64,000 nt of DNA from Streptomyces hiroshimensis (GTDB taxonomy: Bacteria > Actinomycetota > Actinomycetes > Streptomycetales > Streptomycetaceae): NCBI RefSeq assembly GCF_014650335.1, contig NZ_BMUT01000003.1, forward strand, positions 414,549 to 478,548, in the 5' to 3' direction. Under the pieces are notes generated by a model. The model was not told the origin of the DNA. It was given only the letters and a program-made list of their open reading frames with translations, and did no database searches. A program made the translations under genes and the position numbers. How positions within the stretch are numbered: the first letter of the stretch is position 1; every line of letters starts with the position of its first letter. Below are positions 1-8,010 of the stretch, piece after piece.

Positions 1-2
1 GT

Positions 3-314
3 GCGGACCTCGTGGCGCTGGCCGGCCTCGCCGCCGCCCACCGCGCGCACTTGTCGCGCAACGCCCGCCGGGTGCGCGCCGACGGCCGCGCCGAGCGGTT
101 CGTCACCCAGCGCTGCCGCGCGGTCGGGCGCCGGACGGCCGGGGCCCGGCTCGACGCCCTGGTGGCGGCCGTGCGGGCCGGCAGGCACACCGTCATCTCC
201 GAGGAGCGGGAGTTCGTCGTCCACGACAGCGACGAGTCGCTCGACGCGGGCTGGATCGACGAGACCGGCGCCATCGGTGGCGCGGGCCGGGACGGAGAGG
301 GGACGGGCGCATGA
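3..314 (+). CDS. C-terminal end of an unrecognised protein (5' truncated)
   Basis: The reading frame is open from the first bases of the window and stops at a TGA at 312-314, so this is the tail of a gene that begins upstream. About 103 residues are visible: an Ala/Arg-rich part that is probably helical, then an acidic tail. I recognise no family. The stop overlaps the next start as ATGA, so the two genes are translationally coupled. Because the partner is an AbiEii-like nucleotidyltransferase, this could be the matching antitoxin or a regulator. That is inference from position only. Confidence 0.5.
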   Translation, partial: ADLVALAGLAAAHRAHLSRNARRVRADGRAERFVTQRCRAVGRRTAGARLDALVAAVRAGRHTVISEEREFVVHDSDESLDAGWIDETGAIGGAGRDGEGTGA

Positions 315-1606
315 CGACGACACCGTGGGAGCGGTTCCGGTACGGGCCGTGGGACGCCGAAGTGGTCGTCCCCCAGCTGCCGCCGGAGGAGGAGACCCGG
401 GCGAAGCGGGACCTTCCCCGAACGCTCCTCCCCGTGCCGGGCGAAGGCGTGGTCCAGCACCCGGTGTACGACCCGGCGGCCAACCACCACGCGCTGGGCA
501 TGCGGCTGAGCGAGCCCGAGTTCACCGACCCGGGAACCGGCGACGCCTGGTACACCGCCCGGCGCCGCGCCCTCGGCCTCACCCTCGCGGCGGTCGCGGA
601 CACCCCGTGGGCGGAGCACCTGGTGCTGCGCGGGAGCGTGCTGCTCAAGGCGTGGTTCGGGGACGCCGCCAGGGAGCCGGGCGACCTGGACTTCGTCGTC
701 GTGCCCGACACCTGGCAGCTCGGCGACGCCCGTACCAACACGATGCTGGAGGAGATCGCCCGGGCCGCCGAGGAACGCTCGCGGAAGGCCGGGAGCCCGG
801 TGCGGTTCGACGCGGCGGGCGCGGTGAGCGACGAGATCTGGACGTACGACCGAGTGCCGGGTCGCCGCCTCGTCCTGCCCTGGACGGCCGTCGCGGACGG
901 TGTGCCGCCCGGCACCGTCCAGCTCGACTTCGTCTTCAACGAGACCCTGCCCGCCCCGCCCGTACGGACCGAGGTACTCCCCGGGGTGCCGATGCCGGCG
1001 GCGAGTCCGGAGCTCTCCCTCGTATGGAAGCTCCTGTGGCTGGTGACGGACATGCACCCCGAGGCCAAGGACCTCTACGACGCCGTGCTGCTCGCGGAAC
1101 ACGTCCGTGTCCCGTACCCGCTCCTGGAGCGGGTGCTGGCAGAGGCGGACGAGCCCGCGAATCTCAGCTGCATCCTCTACCACGCGACCGAGGCCGACTG
1201 GGACGAGTTCGCCAAGGACCACGCGGCCCTCGCCGAGCACGGGGAGGCCTGGCTGACGCGCCTGATCGTCGCCCTCGCCCCGGGGTTCCACCCGGAGGAG
1301 GACGACACCTACGCGCAACTGGCCGCGGCCTTCGTCCACACCACGGACATCCTCCGGGGCGAGCGCGAGGCGGGCGGCACGGCAGCCGTCGAGGAGTGGC
1401 TCGCCGCGCGTTCGCTGCACTGCATCGAGGCGCTCGTGGCAGTCCGTGAACTCCTCGGCCGCGAGGAGCACACCCTCGACGAGGCCGCGGAGGTGCTGGC
1501 GTCCTTCCGTGAGACGCGCGACGACCGTCCGCGTCACCTTTACCGGAACGGCTGGCGCGGCGACGCTTTCCGGACCGCCGCCCGCCTGGGGGCCGCTGGC
1601 ACCTGA
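311..1606 (+). CDS. AbiEii/AbiGii-type nucleotidyltransferase family protein
   Basis: This 431-aa protein carries the signature of the nucleotidyltransferase superfamily of AbiEii/MenT type. Around residues 100-135 there is an L-R-G-S segment followed by G-D-L-D-F-V-V, the expected G-S/T and D-x-D metal-binding core. A further acidic strand (V-Q-L-D-F-V-F) lies near residue 205. It then has a Trp/Leu-rich helix containing a K and the segment DLYDAVLLAEH, typical of the family's helical part. AbiEii proteins act as toxins that modify tRNA or other targets, but many genomic homologues are uncharacterised. The ATGA overlap with the preceding gene suggests a two-gene unit. Whether it is an active toxin cannot be seen. 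Confidence 0.65.
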   Translation: MTTTPWERFRYGPWDAEVVVPQLPPEEETRAKRDLPRTLLPVPGEGVVQHPVYDPAANHHALGMRLSEPEFTDPGTGDAWYTARRRALGLTLAAVADTPWAEHLVLRGSVLLKAWFGDAAREPGDLDFVVVPDTWQLGDARTNTMLEEIARAAEERSRKAGSPVRFDAAGAVSDEIWTYDRVPGRRLVLPWTAVADGVPPGTVQLDFVFNETLPAPPVRTEVLPGVPMPAASPELSLVWKLLWLVTDMHPEAKDLYDAVLLAEHVRVPYPLLERVLAEADEPANLSCILYHATEADWDEFAKDHAALAEHGEAWLTRLIVALAPGFHPEEDDTYAQLAAAFVHTTDILRGEREAGGTAAVEEWLAARSLHCIEALVAVRELLGREEHTLDEAAEVLASFRETRDDRPRHLYRNGWRGDAFRTAARLGAAGT

Positions 1607-1741
1607 TGATGCCGTGCGACCGAGCCGAACCTCGTCCACGACGAGGGCCTCTTCGTCGGCGACCTCGGCCGACGAACCCTGCCTGATCCTGGGAAGCCGG
1701 GTGACACCGGCGGCCGCGTAGCCGGTCCGGGCGGCCCTGCT

Positions 1742-1888
1742 GGAAGCACGCCCGCAGGGCTGAGCACCCGCCAGCTCGTCGCCGCCACCCGTATGACGCC
1801 GTGGAAAGCCGCGCGCGGAATCGAGCATCTGCGGGACATCGGCGCGGCCGAGCACTTGACCCCGACCCTCGGCCGGCTGACCCGGTGA
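1742..1888 (+). pseudogene. Possible remnant of a helix-turn-helix protein gene
   Basis: In the 365-bp gap after the nucleotidyltransferase, one frame reads as plausible protein up to a TGA at 1886-1888. It contains the segment LSTRQLVAATRMTPWKAARG, which looks like a helix-turn-helix, then IEHLRDIGAAEHL. No intact start or ribosome binding site was found and the frame does not extend upstream as a gene. I read it as the broken end of a DNA-binding protein gene, with low certainty. The remainder of 1607-1971 shows nothing else I can support. Confidence 0.3.
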
Positions 1889-1971
1889 TCACGGGGACGC
1901 TCGCCCCCGGACCGGGCGAGCTCGTCGGTGGTGGCCGCTCGGCTGAGTGCCACCCCCTCGCCGCCCTCCGG

Positions 1972-2337
1972 TCAGGAGGTCTTCTGCAACAGCCAGGCGT
2001 TCGGAGTGAAGGAGGAGTTGACGAAGACCACGCAGCCGCCGCTGTAGTAGGTCTGGACCTTGGTCCAGCCCTTCGGCGGTTGTGCGCTGGCGCAGGCGTT
2101 GACCTGGGTGCCGACGGGGAGGCCGTCCAGTTGCTTGATCATCTTGATGTTCGAGCCGCTCATCACGCGGCACGAGGCGCTGGTGCCCCAGTTCACGTCG
2201 ACCCAGCCGTCCGGGGTCATCGAGTCGGCGCACACCGTGCGGGTCTCGCCCGGCGACGCCTGGGCCGGGCTCGCCGTGACGGAGGCGACGAGCGTCGCGC
2301 CGAGAAGTGCCAGACCCGCGGTGCGGAGTCGTCTCAT
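1972..2337 (-). CDS. Small secreted protein
   Basis: A 121-aa protein with a clear Sec signal peptide: basic start MRRLRTAG, a hydrophobic core, and an A-Q-A cleavage site near residue 27. The mature part of about 95 residues contains four Cys and resembles small secreted Streptomyces proteins of unknown role, with aromatic motifs and a conserved-looking CVVFVNSSF segment near the end. The start was chosen at 2337 because GGGAG lies 7 bases upstream; the frame stays open further upstream but that part does not look like protein. Function unknown, probably extracellular. Confidence 0.6.
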   Translation of the reverse strand: MRRLRTAGLALLGATLVASVTASPAQASPGETRTVCADSMTPDGWVDVNWGTSASCRVMSGSNIKMIKQLDGLPVGTQVNACASAQPPKGWTKVQTYYSGGCVVFVNSSFTPNAWLLQKTS

Positions 2338-2555
2338 GGGGTGTCTCCCAAACGTGAAGAGTGCACTGATGCGCTGATGAGTGATCAGTGTTGGCCAGGG
2401 GCATTCAATGGCCTGTGTGAAGGTCTTGTAGAGAGCATTTTCGGCCATGAAAGGCCGCGAGGGGCGGAAGGTACGGCGCTGTTCAGGGGTGAAGCGGGGC
2501 AGGGCCTCGTACGTGGGCACAGCGAACCCCACCAGTGCCCCGAGTTCACTTTGAC

Positions 2556-2909
2556 CATCAACACCGTCAGATGGGCCGACACTCTCTGCCATGCCTGGGA
2601 CCACGTACGAACCACCGCCGGATACTGGCGTCCCAGGTCTGAGGTGGTGAACTCGTCCAGGGCCCCCTCGGCCGCCCGTTCGGAGACCGCGGTGTAGATC
2701 TTGCGCAGGGCCGGCACGAACTCCAGGTGAATTACGCAGGTTGGCACCGTGGTGCAGGGCCGGGCCGCGTTGATGGCGTCCGATAGGCCGGGCAGGCCGT
2801 CGCAGCAGGTGACCAAGGACGCCCTCGATCCCGCGGAAGCCTTGAGCTCGCCGAGGATGGTGAGCCACTGGCGGGCGCCCCCGCTGCGCCTCCCCGACCG
2901 GTGACCCAC
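2556..2909 (-). pseudogene. IS256 (mutator) family transposase remnant
   Basis: The frame contains the family's central block: [17 protein letters not shown], then TCVIHLEF, a K-I-Y-T-A segment and YPAVVRTWSQAW. In intact IS256-type transposases these form the region around the second catalytic Asp and the following helices. Here the N-terminal part with the first Asp and the C-terminal part with the catalytic Glu and TTNAIE-type motif are missing or out of frame. It is a decayed fragment of about 118 codons. No terminal inverted repeats were found. Confidence 0.65.
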
Positions 2910-2980
2910 GTCAGTTCGACCAGCCGGTCAGGCTCCAGCCGCAGGAAGCGGCCGTAGTGCGGGTGCCGGGTCTTGGGCAT
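2891..2980 (-). pseudogene. Fragment of an AHSA1/SRPBCC-type gene
   Basis: A short frame reads [21 protein letters not shown], which matches the beta-hairpin of AHSA1-like START-fold proteins (glycine, then F-L-x-x-x-P-x-R-L-V-x-T-W). The reading frame is lost on both sides, and the transposase remnant abuts it at about 2909. I infer that an SRPBCC gene was destroyed by an old IS256-type insertion and deletion. Only about 30 residues can be assigned, so this is a weak call. Confidence 0.4.
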
Positions 2981-3066
2981 GCCCGAAGGGCCAGGACTGC
3001 GATCACAGTAAGAGGCCACGCCCGCGCCGGGTTGAAGGCATTCAGCCTGGCATCAACCCAGGCGGA

Positions 3067-3426
3067 TCAGGGCTCGATGACCAGACGCTCGATCAGGTCG
3101 TCGCGGAGGCTGAACTGATAGCGCAGGTCGACGCTGCCTCCGGGGAAGGTGCCTTCGAGGTGGTGTGTGGCCACGTAGTGGGTCGGATCGGTCTGCTGCG
3201 CTTCGGTGAGTTCGATGGTGTAGGTGAATTCGGTGATGGAACGGTTCAGCCACTGTTCGATTGCAGTGGAGCCCTGGTACGTCCTGCCGTCGTCAGTCAC
3301 GGTGGCGTCGCTGGTGAAGGCGGCGACCGCGGTCGCGGTGTCGTGGTCGTGGTGGGCCCGCAGGTAGCGGGTGATCGTCTTGGGCAAGTCGCTCGGGGCG
3401 ATGGTGTGGGGCTGATGGCTCGGCAT
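3067..3426 (-). CDS. NTF2-like / SnoaL-fold protein
   Basis: A 119-aa protein with the pattern of the nuclear transport factor 2-like fold: an N-terminal helix ending in R-Y-L-R-A-H, then A-V-A-A-F-T-S-D-A-T-V and the segment YQGSTAIEQWL, followed by alternating beta strands ending YQFSLRDDLIERLVIEP. Members act as small-molecule isomerases, hydrolases or binding proteins. It lies 24 bp downstream of the SDR gene on the same strand, so the two are probably co-transcribed and under the HxlR regulator. Substrate unknown. Confidence 0.75.
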   Translation of the reverse strand: MPSHQPHTIAPSDLPKTITRYLRAHHDHDTATAVAAFTSDATVTDDGRTYQGSTAIEQWLNRSITEFTYTIELTEAQQTDPTHYVATHHLEGTFPGGSVDLRYQFSLRDDLIERLVIEP

Positions 3427-3450
3427 GACGCTCCTCCTGACTATGGGGGC

Positions 3451-4236
3451 TCAGACGGTGGGGGTGGTGCCGCCGTCGATGACGTGTTCGGCGCCGACGA
3501 TGGCCGAGGCGCGGTCGGAGACGAGGAAGGCGACGAGTTCAGCGACTTCCTCCGGTCGGTTGGGGCGGCCGAGGGGAATGCCGCCGAGCGAGTCCATGAG
3601 CCGGTCCAGGGCGGCTTCCCGGGTGACGCCGGCCTCCTGGGCGATCCGGGCGACCAGATTGTCTGCGGCTGCGGTTTGGATGAAGCCCGGTGAGACGGTG
3701 TTGACACGGACGCCGTGCGGGGCGACCTCGTTGGCCAGGCCCTTGCTGTAGGTGGTCAGCGCCGCTTTGGCTGCCGCGTAGGCCAGAGTGCCGTTCCACA
3801 GCGGCATGCGACGCTGGATCGAGGTGACGTGCAGGATCACGCCCCTGCCGCTCGCGATCATGCCGGGCAGGAGGCCACGGTCCATGCGGACCGCGGCCAG
3901 CAGGTTCACGTTGAGCTCCTTGGCCCAGTCCTCCTCGCCGAGCGCCGCGAATCCACCGGCCGGCGCCTCGGAGCCGCCGAGGGTGTGGACGATGACATCG
4001 ACACCTCCCAGGCGTGCCTCCACTTCGGCGATCACCCGGTCGGTGCCATCAGCAGTCGCGAGGTCGGCGGCGATGAAGGCCTTTTCCTCGACTTCCTCGG
4101 GGCGGCTGCGGCCGGTGACGAGCACGTCGGCGCCGACGCCGGCGAGCCGTCGGGCGATGGCGGCTCCGGTGCCCTTGGTACCGCCGGTGACCAGGGCACG
4201 GCGGCCTTCGAGTGATTCGTTGACGGGGCTGGTCAT
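3451..4236 (-). CDS. SDR family oxidoreductase
   Basis: A 261-aa short-chain dehydrogenase/reductase. It has a nucleotide-binding loop [12 protein letters not shown] near the N-terminus (the usual TGxxxGxG), an N-V-N-L-L segment, the catalytic Ser in HVTSIQRR, Y-x-x-x-K as YAAAK, and the PGFIQT motif. It is probably an NAD(P)-dependent reductase of a small carbonyl or hydroxyl compound. The start was placed at 4236 because GGAAGG lies 5 bases upstream; an upstream in-frame codon lacks such a site. It is divergent from the HxlR gene and shares its operator region. Substrate unknown. Confidence 0.85.
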   Translation of the reverse strand: MTSPVNESLEGRRALVTGGTKGTGAAIARRLAGVGADVLVTGRSRPEEVEEKAFIAADLATADGTDRVIAEVEARLGGVDVIVHTLGGSEAPAGGFAALGEEDWAKELNVNLLAAVRMDRGLLPGMIASGRGVILHVTSIQRRMPLWNGTLAYAAAKAALTTYSKGLANEVAPHGVRVNTVSPGFIQTAAADNLVARIAQEAGVTREAALDRLMDSLGGIPLGRPNRPEEVAELVAFLVSDRASAIVGAEHVIDGGTTPTV

Positions 4237-4278
4237 GGTGCCTTCCGATCCCTGATGCGCACGTTCGGCGCCACACTC

Positions 4279-4325
4279 GGTTACTGCTAAAATAAAACCC
4301 ACTAACTTCGACTTTAGCAGTAACC
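4279..4325. promoter_or_regulatory. HxlR operator: perfect 13-bp inverted repeat in a divergent promoter
   Basis: GGTTACTGCTAAA at 4279-4291 is repeated as its exact reverse complement at 4313-4325, with a 21-bp AT-rich spacer. The repeat sits between the divergent SDR and HxlR genes, and the right arm ends just before the AAGGGG ribosome binding site of the regulator gene. HxlR-type regulators bind such palindromes as dimers. I infer that this is the operator through which the regulator controls both genes. Confidence 0.75.
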
Positions 4326-4340
4326 AAGGGGATGGTCACC

Positions 4341-4865
4341 GTGGCGAGCCGCATCAGGCTGGAGGACCGGGAGTGCCCGCTGTCCACGACGGTGGAACAC
4401 GTCGGTGAATGGTGGACGCTGCTGATCCTCCACGACGCCTTCGACGGCTACACCCGCTTCGATCAGTTCCAGGAGAACCTGGGCATCTCCTCGAGCATGC
4501 TCACGACCCGCCTGAAGACCCTCGTGACGGACGGATTGCTGGAGCGCCGGCCCTACCAGACCAACCCGGTCCGCCACGAGTACGTGCTGACCGATCTAGG
4601 ACGCTCCCTGCGCCCGGTGATCGTCGCCCTGGCCGCGTGGGGCAATTCCCGGCTGGAGCCGCACGAGCGCAGCATGATTCTCGTCGACGCCGAAAGCGGA
4701 GAGGAGGTCCAGCCCGTAGTCGTCGACGCCAGGACCGGCCGCCGACTCGACGACAGCCATGCCTACGTCTTCGCGGCGGGCCCTGCGGCCAGCGACGCCA
4801 TGCGGGGCCGCTACGCCCACCGGCGACCAGTGCCAGTGCCAGTGGCTCCAACGGCGGGTACGTAA
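4341..4865 (+). CDS. HxlR-family winged-helix transcriptional regulator
   Basis: A protein of about 174 aa with the HxlR domain in its first 110 residues: the N-terminal C-P-L-S, W-W-T-L-L-I-L-H-D, F-D-Q-F-Q near the first helices, and L-x-x-R-L-K-T-L with the winged segment YQTNPVRHEYVLTDLGR. A longer C-terminal tail is Arg/Pro-rich. GTG at 4341 was preferred over ATG at 4332 because AAGGGG at 4326-4331 is 9 bases before the GTG but directly abuts the ATG. The single N-terminal Cys (C-P-L) is the redox- or ligand-sensing position in some relatives. It probably represses the divergent SDR/NTF2 genes. Confidence 0.85.
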   Translation: MASRIRLEDRECPLSTTVEHVGEWWTLLILHDAFDGYTRFDQFQENLGISSSMLTTRLKTLVTDGLLERRPYQTNPVRHEYVLTDLGRSLRPVIVALAAWGNSRLEPHERSMILVDAESGEEVQPVVVDARTGRRLDDSHAYVFAAGPAASDAMRGRYAHRRPVPVPVAPTAGT

Positions 4866-5680
4866 GCGGGCCACCGCGAAGGATCGGTCGCCCGCACCCC
4901 GCATCGCACAGTGTGCCGTCGGCGAGCGTCGGGTCCTGCAGGGAGTTGGACGTCGCACGGCCCGGACCCCATGCCGCCCCTGGACCCTGTGGAGATGGGT
5001 CGCGTCCGGCAGGCGACCGATGCGCTGGCGTACGCCGGGAAGGTCACCGAGGGCGCCGGTGCGATGGTCGTCCCTTCGCGGCGCGGGGGTGCTGGTGACG
5101 GTCGGCGGCCTGGACGGCGAGCCGTACGCCAGCGGCCACCCGCTGACCGGGACGCGGGCCGGGCGGCTGCGGGCCGAGTAACTGGTCTCGCCGCCGGCGA
5201 GGCCCTGGTCACGCACCTCCGGGACGCCGCGCTCGGCCTGCATGCGGATGCCACGGTGCCGCCGTCGGTGGTCCTGCCCACCGACTTGGCCCGCGCCTTC
5301 ATCGACTTCCATGGGATAGCCCCGGCGCACTGTCGAAGCCTTGCCGGACCCGCTCTTCGTCCCGTCCGCACAGACCCTGCGCACGTGGTGACCCGAACTG
5401 CCCATTAACCACCCACCCACCCACCCGCCGGATCGGCCCGGGCAGCAGCTGCGGCCTGCCCCCCGTAGAAGCCCATCGGGCCGGCAGTACTGAGGTGCGG
5501 CCGCAATGGAGTGGCAAGCTCGCGAGGGACCGGAAGCTGCTGGAAGTATCTCGCTGTGACAGCTGACGCCTTCTCAGCCCGTACGGGAGGGAGGGAGCAC
5601 CATACGGTCCGGCTGAGCCGACACGAAGCGCAAGCGGCAACCCATACCCGCGTTCGGAACCCGCAGTGAAGGGCCACACC
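4866..5680. other. Intergenic stretch without a supported gene
   Basis: About 800 bp between the HxlR gene and the VOC gene. Several frames stay open because of the high GC content, but none has a recognisable domain together with a ribosome binding site. One plus-strand frame (about 4970-5390) has short protein-like stretches and may be a decayed gene. A short CCCA-type tandem run lies at about 5409-5427. Confidence 0.5.
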
Positions 5681-6475
5681 ATGCTGACGACCACGTACGT
5701 CCCTGGCGCTCCCAATTGGCTGGACCTGGGGAGCCCTGACATCGATGCGAGCGCCGCCTTCTACTCCGCCGTCCTGGGCTGGGAGTACCAGTCCGCCGGA
5801 CCGGAGGCGGGTGGGTACGGCTTCTTCCAGCAGGACGGCAAGACAGTCGCGGGCCTCGGCCCGCTGACCGAAGAGGGCGCGAGCCCGTCCTGGACGGTGT
5901 ACTTCCACACCCCGGACGCCGACGCCACAGCCCAGGCCGTGGAGCAGGCCGGCGGCACGGTCCGCGTGGCCCCGGCGGACGTGTTCACATACGGGCGGAT
6001 GGCGGCGTTCACCGACCCCACCGGCGCGGACTTCGCCGTCTGGCAGCCTCGTGACACCGGCGGCATGGAGGTCGTCGCCGTCCCCGGCACCCTGTCCTGG
6101 GTGGAGCTCTACACCACCGACGCCGCGGCAGCGAAGGCGTTCTACGACTCCGTCTTCTCCTGGCAGACCACCGACGTGCAGATGAGCCCGGAGCTGACGT
6201 ACACGGTCCTGCGGCCGTCCGGCACCGGCGAGGAAGCCACCCACGGCGGCCTGATGCAGCTGCCCCAGGCAAACCTCGACGCCGGATCCACGCCGGAGTG
6301 GCACCCGTACTTCGAAGTGAGCGAATGCGACGCCACGCTCGCCAGGGCCACCGAGCACGGAGCCATCCTCCTCATCCCGGCCATGGACGTGGAGGGGATC
6401 GGCCGCATCGCCATGTTCCTCGACCCCGCCGGCGCCCTCTTCGCCATCATCAAGAGCGCAGGCCCGAGTGGCTGA
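5681..6475 (+). CDS. Two-domain VOC (glyoxalase/dioxygenase fold) family protein
   Basis: A 264-aa protein made of two vicinal-oxygen-chelate domains of about 120 residues each. Each half starts with W-x-D/E-L (NWLDLGSPD and SWVELYTTD), has an A-F-Y-x-x-V-x-x-W helix, and ends in a MAAFTDPTGADFAVWQ or IAMFLDPAGALFAIIK strand. This arrangement is typical of CFP32-like actinobacterial proteins whose substrates are mostly unknown. The ATG at 5681 has AAGGG 8 bases upstream and was preferred to a GTG at 5666. There is no operon partner. Confidence 0.8.
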   Translation: MLTTTYVPGAPNWLDLGSPDIDASAAFYSAVLGWEYQSAGPEAGGYGFFQQDGKTVAGLGPLTEEGASPSWTVYFHTPDADATAQAVEQAGGTVRVAPADVFTYGRMAAFTDPTGADFAVWQPRDTGGMEVVAVPGTLSWVELYTTDAAAAKAFYDSVFSWQTTDVQMSPELTYTVLRPSGTGEEATHGGLMQLPQANLDAGSTPEWHPYFEVSECDATLARATEHGAILLIPAMDVEGIGRIAMFLDPAGALFAIIKSAGPSG

Positions 6476-6561
6476 CCCATCCATCACCATGACGACGGAC
6501 TCTCCGTCACGCCGACCTCACGCCCGCTCAATGCGCGGCCATGCTGCCTGCGCAGTGCGGA

Positions 6562-6582
6562 CCTAGGGCGTGTATCGAAAGT
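6562..6582. repeat. Left terminal inverted repeat of IS5-type element
   Basis: CCTAGGGCGTGTATCGAAAGT at this position (21 bases, key core GGCGTGTATCGAAAGT at 6567-6582) is the exact reverse complement of 7981-8001. The CTAG at 6563-6566 matches a CTAG at 7997-8000 and may be the 4-bp target duplication, as IS5-group elements favour YTAR targets. Confidence 0.8.
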
Positions 6583-6624
6583 ATTTCCGGAGCGGTCGTC
6601 GGGCCGCTCCGATACGGTGCGGCC

Positions 6625-7323
6625 ATGGCGAACTTTGTGCTAATTGCAGGTGCGCGACTCGGATCGTGGGCGTGGGACGATGTGGTGCCGCATCTGCGTG
6701 CGGCCGGCCATGGCGTCCACCCGCTGACGCTGTCCGGCCTCGCTGAGAAGCAAGGTGTACCGGCTGGTCAGCAGACCCACGTACAGGACATCATTGATGA
6801 GGTCGAGCGCCAGGACCTGCGTGAAGTCGTCCTGGTAGGTCACAGCTACTCGGGTATCCCAAGCGGTCAGGCCGCCGGGCGGATCGGCGACCGGCTAGCG
6901 CATGTGGTCTTCCTTGACTCCAGTGTTCCGGCCGATGGTGAACCGTTCGTCTCCGCCTGGCCGGACGGCGGGGCGATGGTGAGGGCATCGATCGCCGAGA
7001 ACGGAGGATTCTGGCCGGTCGCGCCCGCGACCCACTTCGAGGGCCACGGTCTCACCGATGAGCAGATCGCACGGATCGTGGGCGGTGCGACGCCGCACCC
7101 GGGTGCCACGCTGACCGAACCCGCCGTGCTGGAAAGGCCGCTCGGCGACCTCCCGGCGACTTACATCAAGTGCACGCTCGGTGACCCCGAGCCGACCGAC
7201 GACGTAGCCAAGCTGCTGACCAGTGGGCACTGGCGGCTGATCGAGATGAACACCGGCCACTGGCCGATGTTCTCCCAGCCACGTGAACTGGCGCAGGTCC
7301 TCCTCGACATAGCCGGGGCGTGA
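6625..7323 (+). CDS. Alpha/beta hydrolase
   Basis: A 232-aa alpha/beta hydrolase. The N-terminus reads ANFVLIAGARLGSWAWDDVV, resembling the H-G-x-W-h-x-x-x-W start of the esterase/hydroxynitrile-lyase-like group, although the usual His is replaced here (I-A-G-A). The nucleophile elbow is GHSYSG near residue 75, a D-S-S-V segment follows, and the probable catalytic His is in NTGHWPMF near the end. The start at 6625 was chosen because the upstream frame overlaps the terminal repeat. The gene lies inside the inverted repeats of the IS5-type element. Substrate unknown. Confidence 0.75.
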   Translation: MANFVLIAGARLGSWAWDDVVPHLRAAGHGVHPLTLSGLAEKQGVPAGQQTHVQDIIDEVERQDLREVVLVGHSYSGIPSGQAAGRIGDRLAHVVFLDSSVPADGEPFVSAWPDGGAMVRASIAENGGFWPVAPATHFEGHGLTDEQIARIVGGATPHPGATLTEPAVLERPLGDLPATYIKCTLGDPEPTDDVAKLLTSGHWRLIEMNTGHWPMFSQPRELAQVLLDIAGA

Positions 7324-7375
7324 CCGCAGGTCCATGCTTGCGGACTCCTTGCCAGCGTTGTATCAACTGCCTTGA

Positions 7376-7951
7376 TCACAGCCACTCGTTGATGGCCGCG
7401 ACGAGGACGGTCGACTCGTAGCGGACCGCGAGTTTGTCGTACCGCGTGGCCACGGCCCGGTGCCTTTTGAGGCGATTGATGCCGCACTCGACCGCATGCC
7501 GAGCCTTGTAGTCCTGCGGGTCGAACTGCGGCGGCCGACCGCCGCGCGAGCCGCGTTTCTTGCGGTTGCGGGCCTGGTCGGCCTTGTCCGGGATGGTGCA
7601 GCGGATCCCGCGCCGCCGCAGATAAGCGCGGTTCTTCCGGGAGGCGTACGCCTTGTCGACGTTGATGTCCCAGGTGATCAGCTGTTTCGCGTCGGCCTGG
7701 GCCTGCAACGCGGTGAAGATTCGAAACCAGGTGCCGTCCCGCTGCCACCGACGGAACAGGTCGTACGCTCGACCCCACGGCCCGTACTCGGCGGGGAGGT
7801 CCCGCCACGGGACGCCGGTGCGAACCCGAAACCGTATCCCGTCGATCAACTGCCGCTTGGCCCACATCGGCGGCCGTCCAGGCCTCTTGCCCTTTGGCAA
7901 CAGCGGTTCCAACACCGCCCATTGCGCGTCCGTCAGATCTCCCCGCGCCAT
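7376..7951 (-). pseudogene. IS5-family transposase with internal in-frame deletion
   Basis: The 191-aa product has the family's N-terminal block ([17 protein letters not shown], then [26 protein letters not shown]) and the C-terminal block ([19 protein letters not shown] and [27 protein letters not shown]). Full-length relatives as I know them are about 270-280 aa. Here WDINVD runs straight into KAYASRK, so roughly 80 residues between the first and second catalytic Asp are missing. One Asp serves both sides of the joint. The frame is preserved but the DDE fold cannot form normally, so activity is unlikely. Confidence 0.75.
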
Positions 7952-7980
7952 GGCCCAAGATCATCGCACAGTGAAGATCC

Positions 7981-8001
7981 ACTTTCGATACACGCCCTAG
8001 G
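7981..8001. repeat. Right terminal inverted repeat of IS5-type element
   Basis: Exact reverse complement of the left repeat over 21 bases. It lies 30 bp upstream of the transposase start, the usual position for the transposase-proximal end of such an element. The GNAT gene stop is 10 bp beyond it. Confidence 0.8.
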
Positions 8002-8010
8002 GGGTATTGC

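Larger units (their letters stand above)
6567..7996. mobile_element. IS5-family element with passenger hydrolase gene
   Basis: A 1430-bp segment bounded by perfect inverted repeats with flanking CTAG. It contains a transposase gene on the minus strand at its right end and, convergent to it, an alpha/beta hydrolase gene. Elements of this type normally hold only the transposase and are about 0.9 kb, so the hydrolase is an extra cargo. Alternatively the left repeat belongs to a second, mostly deleted copy and the hydrolase is host DNA trapped between two copies. The transposase is internally deleted, so the element is probably immobile on its own. Confidence 0.65.

Noticed and set aside
4911..5408. 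Open frame after the HxlR gene as a protein-coding gene.
   Set aside because: It has no ribosome binding site at a sensible start and no recognisable domain; other frames are equally open because of the GC content.
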